Of a stretch of 64,000 bases of DNA, positions 23,356-30,690 are shown one piece after another. This DNA is from Brevibacillus sp051967035. Lineage in GTDB: Bacteria > Bacillota > Bacilli > Brevibacillales > Brevibacillaceae. Positions within the stretch are counted from its first letter, which is position 1. Each line of letters begins with the position of its first letter. Made by a program: the position numbers and the translations under genes. Under the pieces are notes generated by a model. That model did not search any database and had not been told where the DNA came from. It was given only the letters and a program-made list of their open reading frames with translations. The DNA is taken from assembly GCF_051967035.1 (NCBI RefSeq), contig NZ_JBQCKK010000001.1, positions 310,001 to 374,000 of the forward strand. The letters run 5' to 3'.

Positions 23356-24417
23356 ATGGTAACGAAACTGCTGGACACACCCGAGAAAAAAGCGGGGCTG
23401 TTCGTGCCCGACTATGTTTTCGTCGAGCCGAACGCACTGAACTACCCGCTCGGTCAGGACTTGTACCATCGTTTGAAAGCAGAAGGCATTCCGTTGCAGA
23501 TGACCACCAGCCACAATCAGGTTCGCGGCATTCCCGGGGAGACCGACGTGGAGAAGTACCGCAATGCCAAGCGAACGCTGGTCATCGGGGTGCGCAAAAC
23601 GTTGAAGTTCGAGACCTCCAAGCCGTCTGCCGAATACGCGATTCCGCTGGCTACAGGCTGTGCGGCGCATTGTCACTACTGCTATTTGAATACGAACATC
23701 GGGTCCAAGCCGTACATTCGCGTCTACGTCAATACGGATGAAATTTTGGCCCAGGCGAAAACATACATCGAGGAGCGGCGGGGAGAGATCACCCGCTTCG
23801 AGGCCGCCTGTACGTCCGATCCGGTCAGCATCGAGCATCTGACAGGCAACCTCAAGCGCGCGATCGAATTCATGGGGGAGCAGGAATACGGACGCCTGCG
23901 GTTCGTCACCAAGTTTCACCACGTCGATTCGTTGCTTGACGCAAAGCATAACAAACATACCCGTTTTCGCTTCAGCATGAATGCCGATTACGTCATCAAA
24001 AACTTCGAGCCTGGCACCTCCAGCTTTGCGCAAAGATTGGAAGCGGCAGGCAAAGTGGCCCAGGCCGGGTATCCGCTCGGGTTTATTTTGGCTCCCTTGT
24101 ACTGGTTTGACGGATGGGAGGCAGGCTACACCGATTTGCTGGAACGGCTGCAAGGCCAGCTCGTCCCGGAAGCAACGGCTGACCTCACCTTCGAGCTGAT
24201 TCAGCACCGCTTCACCAAAATTGCCAAAAGCTTGATTTTGCAGCGGTATCCAAAGACCAAGCTGGCGATGAACGAAGAGGAACGCAAGTACAAATGGGGC
24301 AAGTACGGCAAAGGCAAGTACGTCTACCCGGACGTGCAGGCCAAAGCCTTGCAGGCTCATCTGGAGAAGGAGATTGCCAGACTGTTTCCGCAGGCGAAGA
24401 TCGAGTATTTTACGTAA
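23356..24417 (+). CDS. splB: Spore photoproduct lyase
   Basis: A 353-residue radical SAM enzyme that reverses the spore photoproduct thymine dimer during germination. The 4Fe-4S/SAM motif is CAAHCHYC; the conserved hydrogen-donating Cys is in EAACTSD. The protein aligns with SplB of Bacillus over its length (TTSHNQVRGIPGE, RNAKRTLVIGVRKTLKF, RFSMNADYVIKNFEPGTS, the C-terminal FPQAKIEYFT). ATG 23356 is preferred over an upstream in-frame start at 23317 that adds an unrelated N terminus; GGGGAGGG lies about 11 bases upstream. A sigma-G-like -10 element lies just before it. Confidence 0.95.
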   Translation: MVTKLLDTPEKKAGLFVPDYVFVEPNALNYPLGQDLYHRLKAEGIPLQMTTSHNQVRGIPGETDVEKYRNAKRTLVIGVRKTLKFETSKPSAEYAIPLATGCAAHCHYCYLNTNIGSKPYIRVYVNTDEILAQAKTYIEERRGEITRFEAACTSDPVSIEHLTGNLKRAIEFMGEQEYGRLRFVTKFHHVDSLLDAKHNKHTRFRFSMNADYVIKNFEPGTSSFAQRLEAAGKVAQAGYPLGFILAPLYWFDGWEAGYTDLLERLQGQLVPEATADLTFELIQHRFTKIAKSLILQRYPKTKLAMNEEERKYKWGKYGKGKYVYPDVQAKALQAHLEKEIARLFPQAKIEYFT

Positions 24418-24438
24418 CGCCAAAGCCCCGTCTCTCTA

Positions 24439-24470
24439 CTGCTCTTACACATCACAAGAGCAGTTTTTTT
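24439..24470 (+). terminator. Terminator of splB
   Basis: CTGCTCTT (24439-24446) pairs with AAGAGCAG (24456-24463), followed by seven T. Confidence 0.88.
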
Positions 24471-24508
24471 GCTGGAAAAAAACGGCGCGCGACAGAAAAC
24501 GAATGGTT

Positions 24509-24537
24509 TCGACAAATGGAAGTACGCGTGCTAAAAT
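24509..24537 (+). promoter_or_regulatory. Promoter of the deoxynucleoside kinase pair
   Basis: TCGACA (24509-24514), a 17-base spacer ending in the extended -10 TGC, and TAAAAT (24532-24537). It is about 40 bases before the first kinase gene. Confidence 0.75.
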
Positions 24538-24577
24538 ATGGAGTGCTCTCATTTTGGCGAAAGGAACAGAAGCGTAT

Positions 24578-25210
24578 ATGAAGTCCATCTTGATAACCGT
24601 TGAGGGGCCGATCGGAATCGGAAAAACCTCGTTGGCACGGGAACTGCACCGCACATGCGATTTGCAATTATTGGAAGAAATTGTCTATGAAAATCCGTTT
24701 CTCGGAAAATTTTACGAAAACATCGCAGAGTGGAGTTTTCAGCTGGAGATGTTTTTTCTGTGCAACCGCTACAAGCAATTGCAGGATATTCACGCCCACT
24801 ATCTTAACCAGGGCATTTCTGTCGTATCCGATTACAATATTTTCAAAAATACGATTTTTGCCAAACGAACGTTGTCAGACAACAATCTCCCGAAGTATCT
24901 CAAAATTTATGAGATCCTGACAGAGGATTTGCCCCAGGCTCATTTGGTCATCTACTTGACGGCGTCCCTCGACACGGTCATGAAGCGGATCGCCATGCGC
25001 GATCGCGAGGTGGAACGGAGGATGGATGCAGGGTATATGAAGAATCTGATCGCCGACTACAACGAATTCATGGACGAGTTTGAGAAGCACCACCCCGATA
25101 CGCCTGTCATCAAATTTGACTGTGACGAGCTGGATTTCGTGCATCGGCCCGAGGATCGGCAGTATATGCTCGACCTCATCCTGCCGCGCATCCAGGAGTT
25201 GCGCGGGTAA
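24578..25210 (+). CDS. dck: Deoxynucleoside kinase (dck-like, first of pair)
   Basis: A 210-residue kinase of the dNK/dCK-dGK family, salvaging deoxynucleosides to monophosphates with ATP. P-loop EGPIGIGKTSL is at residues 9-19; the LID region carries RIAMRDREVERRM, and the conserved ERS-type Asp/Arg motif is represented by SDYNIFKN. With the following paralogue it mirrors the dck-dgk pair of B. subtilis; assignment of which is dCK/dAK and which dGK is by gene order only. The ATG is preceded by AAAGGA 12 bases away, a longer gap than usual. An upstream promoter lies at 24509-24537. Confidence 0.8.
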   Translation: MKSILITVEGPIGIGKTSLARELHRTCDLQLLEEIVYENPFLGKFYENIAEWSFQLEMFFLCNRYKQLQDIHAHYLNQGISVVSDYNIFKNTIFAKRTLSDNNLPKYLKIYEILTEDLPQAHLVIYLTASLDTVMKRIAMRDREVERRMDAGYMKNLIADYNEFMDEFEKHHPDTPVIKFDCDELDFVHRPEDRQYMLDLILPRIQELRG

Positions 25211-25263
25211 AGAGGCGTAACGAGCACGCGTGAATGGCAATAATTGGATAAGGAGTTGCGTAC

Positions 25264-25953
25264 ATGTCTAGGTTTCAACACAGCCATCTTCGTGAAAAAT
25301 ACGGCATACCGAGCAATGCGGTCATCACCATCGGCGGAACGGTAGGCGTCGGAAAATCGACGTTCACGCACGCCTTGGCCGATCAGCTTGGGTTTCGCGT
25401 GTCCGTGGAAAAAGTGGACAACAACCCGTACCTGAGCCGTTATTACAACGATTTGTCCCGCTGGGGCTTTCACTTGCAAATCTTTTTCCTCGCGGAGCGT
25501 TTCAAGGAGCAAAAGCGGATGTTCGACTACGGCGGCGGCTTCGTGCAGGATCGCTCGATTTACGAGGATACCGGTATTTTTGCCCGCATGCTGTATGAGC
25601 AGGGCAACATGACCGAGGAAGACTACCGCACGTACACAGAGCTGTTCGAAGCGATGGTGATGACCCCGTACTTCCCGCATCCCGATATTTTGATCTATCT
25701 CGAAGGAAGCTTTGACGATATTATCGAACGCGTCAAAGAGCGGGGACGTCCGATGGAGCAGCAGACCCCGATTGACTACTGGCGCGATTTGTTCGACCGC
25801 TACGAACGCTGGATTCATTCGTTTACCTCTTGTCCTGTTCTGCGCGTGAACATCAACGAGTACGACGCCGTGGACGATCCGGCCTCGGTGGAGAGCATCA
25901 TTGCCCGTGCGGCGGAAAAAATTCGTCTGGGACGAGCAGCCCGCCTGCCGTAG
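25264..25953 (+). CDS. dgk: Deoxynucleoside kinase (dgk-like, second of pair)
   Basis: A 229-residue kinase of the same dNK family. P-loop GGTVGVGKST lies near residues 24-33, the substrate-binding DRSIYEDTGIF near 96-106, and the LID segment RVKERGRPMEQ near 158-168. It lies 53 bases after the first kinase gene, with AAGGAG 8 bases before the ATG. The two proteins probably form the usual heterodimeric or complementary purine/pyrimidine salvage pair that provides dNTPs, for example on germination. The specific nucleoside is inferred from order. Confidence 0.82.
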   Translation: MSRFQHSHLREKYGIPSNAVITIGGTVGVGKSTFTHALADQLGFRVSVEKVDNNPYLSRYYNDLSRWGFHLQIFFLAERFKEQKRMFDYGGGFVQDRSIYEDTGIFARMLYEQGNMTEEDYRTYTELFEAMVMTPYFPHPDILIYLEGSFDDIIERVKERGRPMEQQTPIDYWRDLFDRYERWIHSFTSCPVLRVNINEYDAVDDPASVESIIARAAEKIRLGRAARLP

Positions 25954-25983
25954 CCAGCCAGACCATACACAAGCAGCAAAAGA

Positions 25984-26050
25984 AAAACCCCCTACTTCCG
26001 CGCGGCGGCAAGACGAGACTTGTTGCCAGCAGGAATAGGGGGTTCTTTTT
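25984..26050 (+). terminator. Terminator of the kinase pair
   Basis: AACCCCCTA (25986-25994) pairs with TAGGGGGTT (26036-26044), with further pairing inside the loop and a T run behind. Confidence 0.85.
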
Positions 26051-26169
26051 GGGAAACGGCATGCAGGGAATGCGAGTGGAGGGTCTGTCCGTCCAGCCTG
26101 ATCGAGATACGGGTTGCGCCTTGTCGTGCACTTGCACCGGGGGAAATCGGCTGTGGACTAACCCCGCTG

Positions 26170-26178
26170 TGGTATAAT
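26170..26178 (+). promoter_or_regulatory. Extended -10 promoter of the methyltransferase gene
   Basis: TGG-TATAAT, with TATAAT at 26173-26178, 32 bases before the start codon. No good -35 at 17 bases, consistent with an extended -10 promoter. Confidence 0.6.
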
Positions 26179-26209
26179 GAGAGCATCTTGGAATCAAAGG
26201 AGCAAGGCA

Positions 26210-26947
26210 ATGGCAGAAGAATGGTTTGAACGCAGCTTTCGCGAAGATTACATACTTGTTTATCAGCATCGGGATGATTCGGCGGCCGACAGCGAGATCG
26301 CCAATCTGCTGGAGCGATTGCCGGTAAAGGACACGGGGCGCGTACTTGATCTTTGCTGTGGGAGCGGGCGGCATTCGCGCGCGCTGGCTCGCAGAGGGTA
26401 CGAAGTCGTGGGTGTCGACCTGTCGCCAGTGCTATTGCAGCTGGCGGAAGAACAGAACACTTATCCGAACCTGAGCTTCGCTCGCTATGACATGCGCCAT
26501 ATTCCGTATCGGGACGAATTTGACATCGTTGTCAACTTGTTTACCAGCTTTGGCTATTTTTCGTCGGATGAGGAAAACGCGCAGGTCATTCGCAATATGG
26601 CGCAGGCATTGAAGGTAGACGGGGAAGTCGTCATCGACTACCTGAACCCTGCCTACGTGAAGCAGCATCTTGTCCCGCACTCCACCAAGGAGGTCAACGG
26701 AATGCTGATCGAGGAGAAGCGTTGGATAGAGGACGAGGCTGTGAAAAAGCGGATTCTCATTCGCGACGATCCTGCCGCGCAGTCGAGAGAGTACACCGAG
26801 CAGGTGCGGCTTTTCTCCATGGAAAAGATGACGGCCATGCTGGAGCTGGCCGGATTCGGACACATTCAGGTATATGGCAATTACCAATTTGAACCGTACA
26901 GAGCCAGTCAGTCGCCGCGGATGATTTTTTACGCCATCAAGCGATAA
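26210..26947 (+). CDS. Class I SAM-dependent methyltransferase
   Basis: A 245-residue soluble methyltransferase. Motif I is RVLDLCCGSGRHS at about residues 45-57, motif II GYEVVGVDLS near 65-74, and the post-motif acidic segment YDMRHIPY near 92. The C-terminal half has the small beta-rich insertion common to this Brevibacillus/Bacillus subgroup (YTEQVRLFSMEKM then MLELAGF). The substrate cannot be inferred. ATG 26210 follows AAGGAG by 7 bases; the longer frame from 26177 overlaps the promoter and is rejected. Confidence 0.82.
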   Translation: MAEEWFERSFREDYILVYQHRDDSAADSEIANLLERLPVKDTGRVLDLCCGSGRHSRALARRGYEVVGVDLSPVLLQLAEEQNTYPNLSFARYDMRHIPYRDEFDIVVNLFTSFGYFSSDEENAQVIRNMAQALKVDGEVVIDYLNPAYVKQHLVPHSTKEVNGMLIEEKRWIEDEAVKKRILIRDDPAAQSREYTEQVRLFSMEKMTAMLELAGFGHIQVYGNYQFEPYRASQSPRMIFYAIKR

Positions 26948-26970
26948 GGGGCGCGGATCAGCGTGACTAA

Positions 26971-27023
26971 CCTTTCTGTCCGCTGAATATGATGGTGGTA
27001 CCACCGATTCATCGGACAAAAGG
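26971..27023 (+). promoter_or_regulatory. Hairpin sequestering the PCD ribosome site, with a T-box-like core
   Basis: An imperfect stem of about 17 bp (26971-26988 with 27007-27023) encloses the perfect palindrome GGTGGTACCACC (26994-27005). The 3' arm includes AAAAGG of the ribosome site. The centre matches 11 of 14 positions of the T-box sequence, but no stem I region exists in this short gap. Confidence 0.5.
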
Positions 27024-27035
27024 GGGGCGATGTGA

Positions 27036-27320
27036 GTGAGCAAGCTGTCTTTGGAGCAGGTCAAACTGTATTTGGGCAAGGTTCCGGGCTGGAAGCTGGT
27101 CGAAGACAGGATGGCGCTGTCGCGCACCTACTACTGTAGGGATTTCGCCACGGCCGTGAGTTTTGTAAACCGCGTGGCGGAAATGCTTGAGCATGACAGT
27201 CAGCATGTCGAGATTCACCTGTCTGGCGCAACCGTCACGTTTACACTCGCGACCCGCGAGGAAAAAGGGCTGACGGGCAAAGATTTTGCCCTCGCCCAGA
27301 CGATCAGCAAAGTAAGCTAG
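27036..27320 (+). CDS. phhB: Pterin-4a-carbinolamine dehydratase
   Basis: A 94-residue enzyme that dehydrates 4a-hydroxytetrahydropterin and regenerates dihydropterin cofactor. The family C-terminal signature is clear (GLTGKDFALAQTI). The active-site region is EHDSQHVEIHL; the usual EHHP triad of histidines is only partly kept (two His), so activity is likely but not certain. GTG 27036 is the only in-frame start near the AAAAGGGGGG ribosome site, about 10 bases downstream. No aromatic amino acid hydroxylase is nearby. The ribosome site lies in the 3' arm of a strong upstream hairpin. Confidence 0.8.
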   Translation: MSKLSLEQVKLYLGKVPGWKLVEDRMALSRTYYCRDFATAVSFVNRVAEMLEHDSQHVEIHLSGATVTFTLATREEKGLTGKDFALAQTISKVS

Positions 27321-27337
27321 CGTCAGGACAAAAACAG

Positions 27338-27367
27338 CCGCTTCGTTTTGTGAAGCGGTTTTCTTTT
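27338..27367 (+). terminator. Terminator of the PCD gene
   Basis: CCGCTTC (27338-27344) pairs with GAAGCGG (27352-27358), flanked by A and T runs. Confidence 0.82.
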
Positions 27368-27394
27368 GGTTTTTTGCCCGCACTTTGCTATGAT
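27366..27394 (+). promoter_or_regulatory. Promoter of the acidic hypothetical gene
   Basis: TTGGTT (27366-27371), a 17-base spacer ending in the extended -10 TGC, and TATGAT (27389-27394), 35 bases before the start codon. Confidence 0.6.
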
Positions 27395-27428
27395 GGGCAG
27401 GAAGGACAGTTTTTCGGAGGGATTAACG

Positions 27429-27752
27429 ATGGAAATTCAACAGCACGAACAGCTTTTGCGCCTGCTTGCGGACGAATTTGTCAAGCAAACGGTGTCCGTC
27501 ACCTTTACCCAATGGGACACCGAGAGCGAAGAGGATGAAGAAGTGGCGCAGTTTCAGGGGCAGCTGACAGATATGAAGCTCACCGACAACGAATTCGACG
27601 AAAAAGACCTCTGGCTGCTGTTTGTGGCAGAGGATGAGGAGAGCGTAGAAATTTTGATGGAAATTCCCGGCGAAGAAGTGGATCTCGCCACCTATGCAGA
27701 CGGCAAACTGAACATTTTCGGCACGGAAGCGGAGATCGTCCTGGAAAAATGA
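27429..27752 (+). CDS. Acidic hypothetical protein, coupled to a DUF3109-like gene
   Basis: A 107-residue strongly acidic soluble protein (clusters such as ESEEDEEVAQFQ and EDEESVEIL) with alternating strands and no recognised domain. GGAGGG lies 7 bases before the ATG. Its last four bases (ATGA) overlap the start of the next gene, so the two are translationally coupled, which hints at a shared function. No family is recognised with confidence. Confidence 0.65.
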   Translation: MEIQQHEQLLRLLADEFVKQTVSVTFTQWDTESEEDEEVAQFQGQLTDMKLTDNEFDEKDLWLLFVAEDEESVEILMEIPGEEVDLATYADGKLNIFGTEAEIVLEK

Positions 27753-28546
27753 AGAACAAGTCATCCTATCACTACGTAGGAACACCCGATCCGATGAGTG
27801 AAAAAGAAGTGTACAGTTGCAAAATGTACGTGAAAAAAAACAGGCATCGGATGATAAAAGCAGGGCGGTACCTGGTGGACGTACCCGCTCTGCTCGCTTT
27901 GTTTCACCTGGACTGCTGGAATTGCCGGGCGGTTCACCGCGAGACGTGTTGTGAGGGGGGACAGCCATACGCTGTCGAGGAGAGCCAAATTCCGCTGCTG
28001 GAAAAAGAAGTCCCGGCGATTGCTTCCCGGTTGCAGGCAGCAGGCGAGCGGGAAAATTGGGAGCGCTACGGTGTGTGGGCCCAGGGACAGCTGCCAGGCA
28101 CGATTCGCATGCGGCATGGCAACTGTCTGTTCTATCAGGAAAACAACGGCCGCTTCGGCTGTGCGATCCACGCCTACGCGGAAGAAACAGGGCAGGATGT
28201 CCTGCCGCTCAAGCCGTTTAGCTGTCAGCTGTATCCGCTCGATCTGATCGATACGGGCCAGGAAGTTCTGTTGACCGCCGTGACCGAAGCGACATCGTCC
28301 TTTTCCCGCTGGGGAACGGATTACCTGGAGCAGTTTTATTGCGCGAATCGCGAGCGCAGGAAGCTGGCTGCGCACATCGCCGAAAACTGGTTCGCGCTGG
28401 ACGGCTATCGCCCCGCTTACGAATGGAACGTGCCGCTATTGCGCTATTTTTTGCGGGAAGAGGCGGAAAACGTGCTGGGCCATCTGCGAGAGAGCAGCCA
28501 GCGGACAAGTGCCCGTATGGAATTGGAACAACGGATGCCCTTGTGA
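27749..28546 (+). CDS. Cys-rich YkgJ/DUF3109-like protein
   Basis: A 265-residue soluble protein with the cysteine pattern of the zinc- or iron-chelating YkgJ/DUF3109 group: CWNCRAVHRETCC near residue 55, then CLFYQ, GRFGCAIH and PFSCQLYPLDL, probably together ligating a metal or Fe-S cluster. The C-terminal half is helical. Biochemical function is not known. The ATG overlaps the preceding acidic protein gene by four bases. A promoter for the next gene lies over its stop codon. Confidence 0.7.
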   Translation: MKNKSSYHYVGTPDPMSEKEVYSCKMYVKKNRHRMIKAGRYLVDVPALLALFHLDCWNCRAVHRETCCEGGQPYAVEESQIPLLEKEVPAIASRLQAAGERENWERYGVWAQGQLPGTIRMRHGNCLFYQENNGRFGCAIHAYAEETGQDVLPLKPFSCQLYPLDLIDTGQEVLLTAVTEATSSFSRWGTDYLEQFYCANRERRKLAAHIAENWFALDGYRPAYEWNVPLLRYFLREEAENVLGHLRESSQRTSARMELEQRMPL

Positions 28547-28552
28547 TATGAT
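28523..28552 (+). promoter_or_regulatory. Promoter of the thioesterase gene
   Basis: TTGGAA (28523-28528), an 18-base spacer ending with the extended -10 TGA, and TATGAT (28547-28552). The -10 overlaps the stop codon of the preceding gene. Confidence 0.6.
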
Positions 28553-28590
28553 GGGGAAGGCAAGAAATGATTGACAAAGGAGCAACAGCG

Positions 28591-29100
28591 ATGAACGTCA
28601 AGACTACACAAGAATCTCGCACCATCCAGGCATCCTTGGTTCAACCGTCCGATACCAATTACCACGGGACCATCTTTGGCGGGACGATGATGGCCTATAT
28701 AGATGAGGTAGCAGCGATCGCTGCCATGCGGCATTCGCGCCGACCGGTGGTGACGGCTTCCATAGACTCCATCGATTTTTTGGCGCCCGTGAAAATGGGG
28801 CATTCGATCTGCCTGGAAGCGTTTGTTTCCTCGACGGGGCGTACCTCGATGGAGGTCTTTGTGAAAATTGTCTCGGAAAACCTGCAAACAGGAGAACGAG
28901 TGCTGACCGCCACTTCCTTTTTGACTTTTGTCGCCCTGGATGAAGCGGGCAATCCTACCGAAGTTCCGGCCATTGTTCCGGAGACGGAAGAAGAGAAAAA
29001 GTTGATGGCGACGGCGGAGGAGCGCAAAAAAATGCGCAAGGAACGAAAAGACAGCCTGCAAGCGTTCGTCAGCCAGTTAAATATCGAAAAGACGATTTGA
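28591..29100 (+). CDS. Acyl-CoA thioesterase (hotdog fold, YkhA type)
   Basis: A 169-residue hotdog-fold thioesterase hydrolysing medium- or long-chain acyl-CoA in the cytoplasm. The catalytic region is NYHGTIFGGTMMAYIDEVAA, with the conserved Asn and Asp; a second conserved stretch, SIDSIDFLAPVKMG, follows. The C terminus is a charged helix. ATG 28591 is 8 bases after AAAGGAG, better than the upstream ATG 28567, which lacks a ribosome site. A terminator follows directly. Confidence 0.88.
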   Translation: MNVKTTQESRTIQASLVQPSDTNYHGTIFGGTMMAYIDEVAAIAAMRHSRRPVVTASIDSIDFLAPVKMGHSICLEAFVSSTGRTSMEVFVKIVSENLQTGERVLTATSFLTFVALDEAGNPTEVPAIVPETEEEKKLMATAEERKKMRKERKDSLQAFVSQLNIEKTI

Positions 29101-29116
29101 TAGGCGTGTAGGTTCA

Positions 29117-29148
29117 CCCTGAGCGACGGTTCGCTCAGGGCCTTTTCT
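29117..29148 (+). terminator. Terminator of the thioesterase gene
   Basis: CCCTGAGCGA (29117-29126) pairs perfectly with TCGCTCAGGG (29131-29140), tetraloop CGGT, then CCTTTTC. Confidence 0.82.
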
Positions 29149-29175
29149 ACATAGAGACGTGAGGAGGAATCGACG

Positions 29176-30096
29176 ATGAAGTACCGCAGATTGGGGAAAA
29201 CGGAACTGATTGTTTCCGTGATTGGCGTGGGGACGTGGCAATTTGGCGGAGAGTGGGGGCAAGACTTCTCGCAGCCGGAAGTCGATCGGATTTTGGACAC
29301 GGCGCATGAACTGGGCATCAACCTGATTGACACCGCAGAGTGCTACGGCGATCACTTGTCCGAGCAGCTGATCGGAGGCTATTTGAAAAAGAACCGCCGT
29401 ACCGATTGGATCATCGCGACGAAGTTCGGACACCATTTCCACGACAAGTTTTCGCGGACCAACGAGTATAGCGCTGCCGCCGTGCAGGAGCAACTGGAAA
29501 AATCGTTGCGGGCCTTGCAGACGGACTACATCGACCTGTACCAGTTCCATTCCGGGCCGGACGAAGCGTTTGACAACGACGAGCTGTGGACGTATCTGGA
29601 CAAGCAGGTGCAGGCAGGAACGATTCGCCATCTGGGCTTGTCGATTGCCAAAAACGACAACCTGCATCAGGTCGGCGGAGCCTCCCGCGTCAACGCGCAG
29701 ACGATCCAGGTCGTCTACAACCGGCTGGATCGCAAGCCGGAGGAAGCGGTGTTTGCTTCATGCGTGGAGCAGGATTTGGGCGTGCTCGCCCGCGTGCCGC
29801 TGGCGAGCGGTTATTTGAGCGGCAAATACAAGCCAGGAGCCGTATTTGCCGGAAACGATGTGCGCCACCGCCACGATCCGCAGCACGTCTCCCGCCTCTT
29901 GGAAGAGGTGGCCCGCATCAAGGAAAGCGAGGTTCCGGAGGGCATGGACATGGCGCAGTGGGCGCTGGCGTGGTGCCTGAAGCACCCGGCCGTCACGACG
30001 GTCATCCCGGGCAGCAAAAGCCCCGCACAGGTGGAGGCAAACGCCAAAGCCGCTGCCTACGCAAGCGACGATCATCCGCAAGCGCGGGTCAAATAG
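29176..30096 (+). CDS. Aldo/keto reductase
   Basis: A 306-residue NADPH-dependent oxidoreductase with the (beta/alpha)8 AKR fold. The catalytic tetrad is visible: Asp and Tyr in NLIDTAECYGDH, Lys in IIATKFGHH and His in LYQFHSGPDE. The cofactor-binding end has VIPGSKSPAQVEAN. GAGGAGGAA precedes the ATG. It appears monocistronic, with a bidirectional terminator just after the stop codon. The physiological substrate is unknown. Confidence 0.88.
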   Translation: MKYRRLGKTELIVSVIGVGTWQFGGEWGQDFSQPEVDRILDTAHELGINLIDTAECYGDHLSEQLIGGYLKKNRRTDWIIATKFGHHFHDKFSRTNEYSAAAVQEQLEKSLRALQTDYIDLYQFHSGPDEAFDNDELWTYLDKQVQAGTIRHLGLSIAKNDNLHQVGGASRVNAQTIQVVYNRLDRKPEEAVFASCVEQDLGVLARVPLASGYLSGKYKPGAVFAGNDVRHRHDPQHVSRLLEEVARIKESEVPEGMDMAQWALAWCLKHPAVTTVIPGSKSPAQVEANAKAAAYASDDHPQARVK

Positions 30097-30097
30097 C

Positions 30098-30137
30098 AAA
30101 AAGAGGAGCCGACGAATCGCGACGGCTCCTCTTTTTT
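30098..30137. terminator. Bidirectional terminator between aldo/keto reductase and DCC genes
   Basis: AAAAAGAGGAGCCG (30098-30111) pairs with CGGCTCCTCTTTTTT (30123-30137), with A and T runs on the two sides, so it can end both convergent transcripts. Confidence 0.9.
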
Positions 30138-30158
30138 GGTATGAATCTGCCCGATCAG

Positions 30159-30587
30159 TCAGTCCAGAAAGCGGGACTTGATCGCGGGCGTAGGCAGCAT
30201 GCACTGCTCCTGTTTGCCAAACCAGCGGTAACGGTTTTTCGCCACCCAGTCGTAAGCGAAATCACGGACGGGACGGGGGATGAGACGGCCGAGGTAAAAG
30301 CACAGCGGCCAGGCCCCGGACAGCTTGCGCGTCACGCGCAAAATCGCATCTGACTTGGTGTACAGCCGTCCATGGGCGATCAGGACGACAGATGGCAGCC
30401 CGCTTTGGTCATACGAGTAGCGAGACAAAATGTGCTGCGCTGTTTCCGACTGCAAGGAAGCGAAGGTAATGCTGCCGGACGGATCGCGCTTGAGGATGAA
30501 TCGAACGGCGCTGTTGCACAAATGGCAAACACCGTCGAACAACAAGAGATAGTCCGGGTGTTGCAGCGGCTCAGATGCTGGCTTCAT
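30159..30587 (-). CDS. DCC-family thiol-disulfide oxidoreductase (DUF393)
   Basis: A 142-residue protein of the DCC family named after its DxxCxxC motif, here FDGVCHLCNSAVRFILKRD at about residues 17-35. The rest (ITFASLQSE, LPSVVLI, YTKSDAILRV) matches the thioredoxin-like domain of the family. ATG 30587 is 6 bases after GGAGGGC; longer in-frame starts lie upstream of this site and are rejected. It lies about 100 bases downstream of hutH on the same strand. Substrates are unknown. Confidence 0.85.
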   Translation of the reverse strand: MKPASEPLQHPDYLLLFDGVCHLCNSAVRFILKRDPSGSITFASLQSETAQHILSRYSYDQSGLPSVVLIAHGRLYTKSDAILRVTRKLSGAWPLCFYLGRLIPRPVRDFAYDWVAKNRYRWFGKQEQCMLPTPAIKSRFLD

Positions 30588-30690
30588 CGGGCAGCCCTCC
30601 ATGCTCTCCGGCGAATCGAATGGTCGTGCGGGTCGTACTGCCTTCGCTTTCATCATAGCAGAGAAGGGAGGGCTTTCCCAGCGCGAATCG

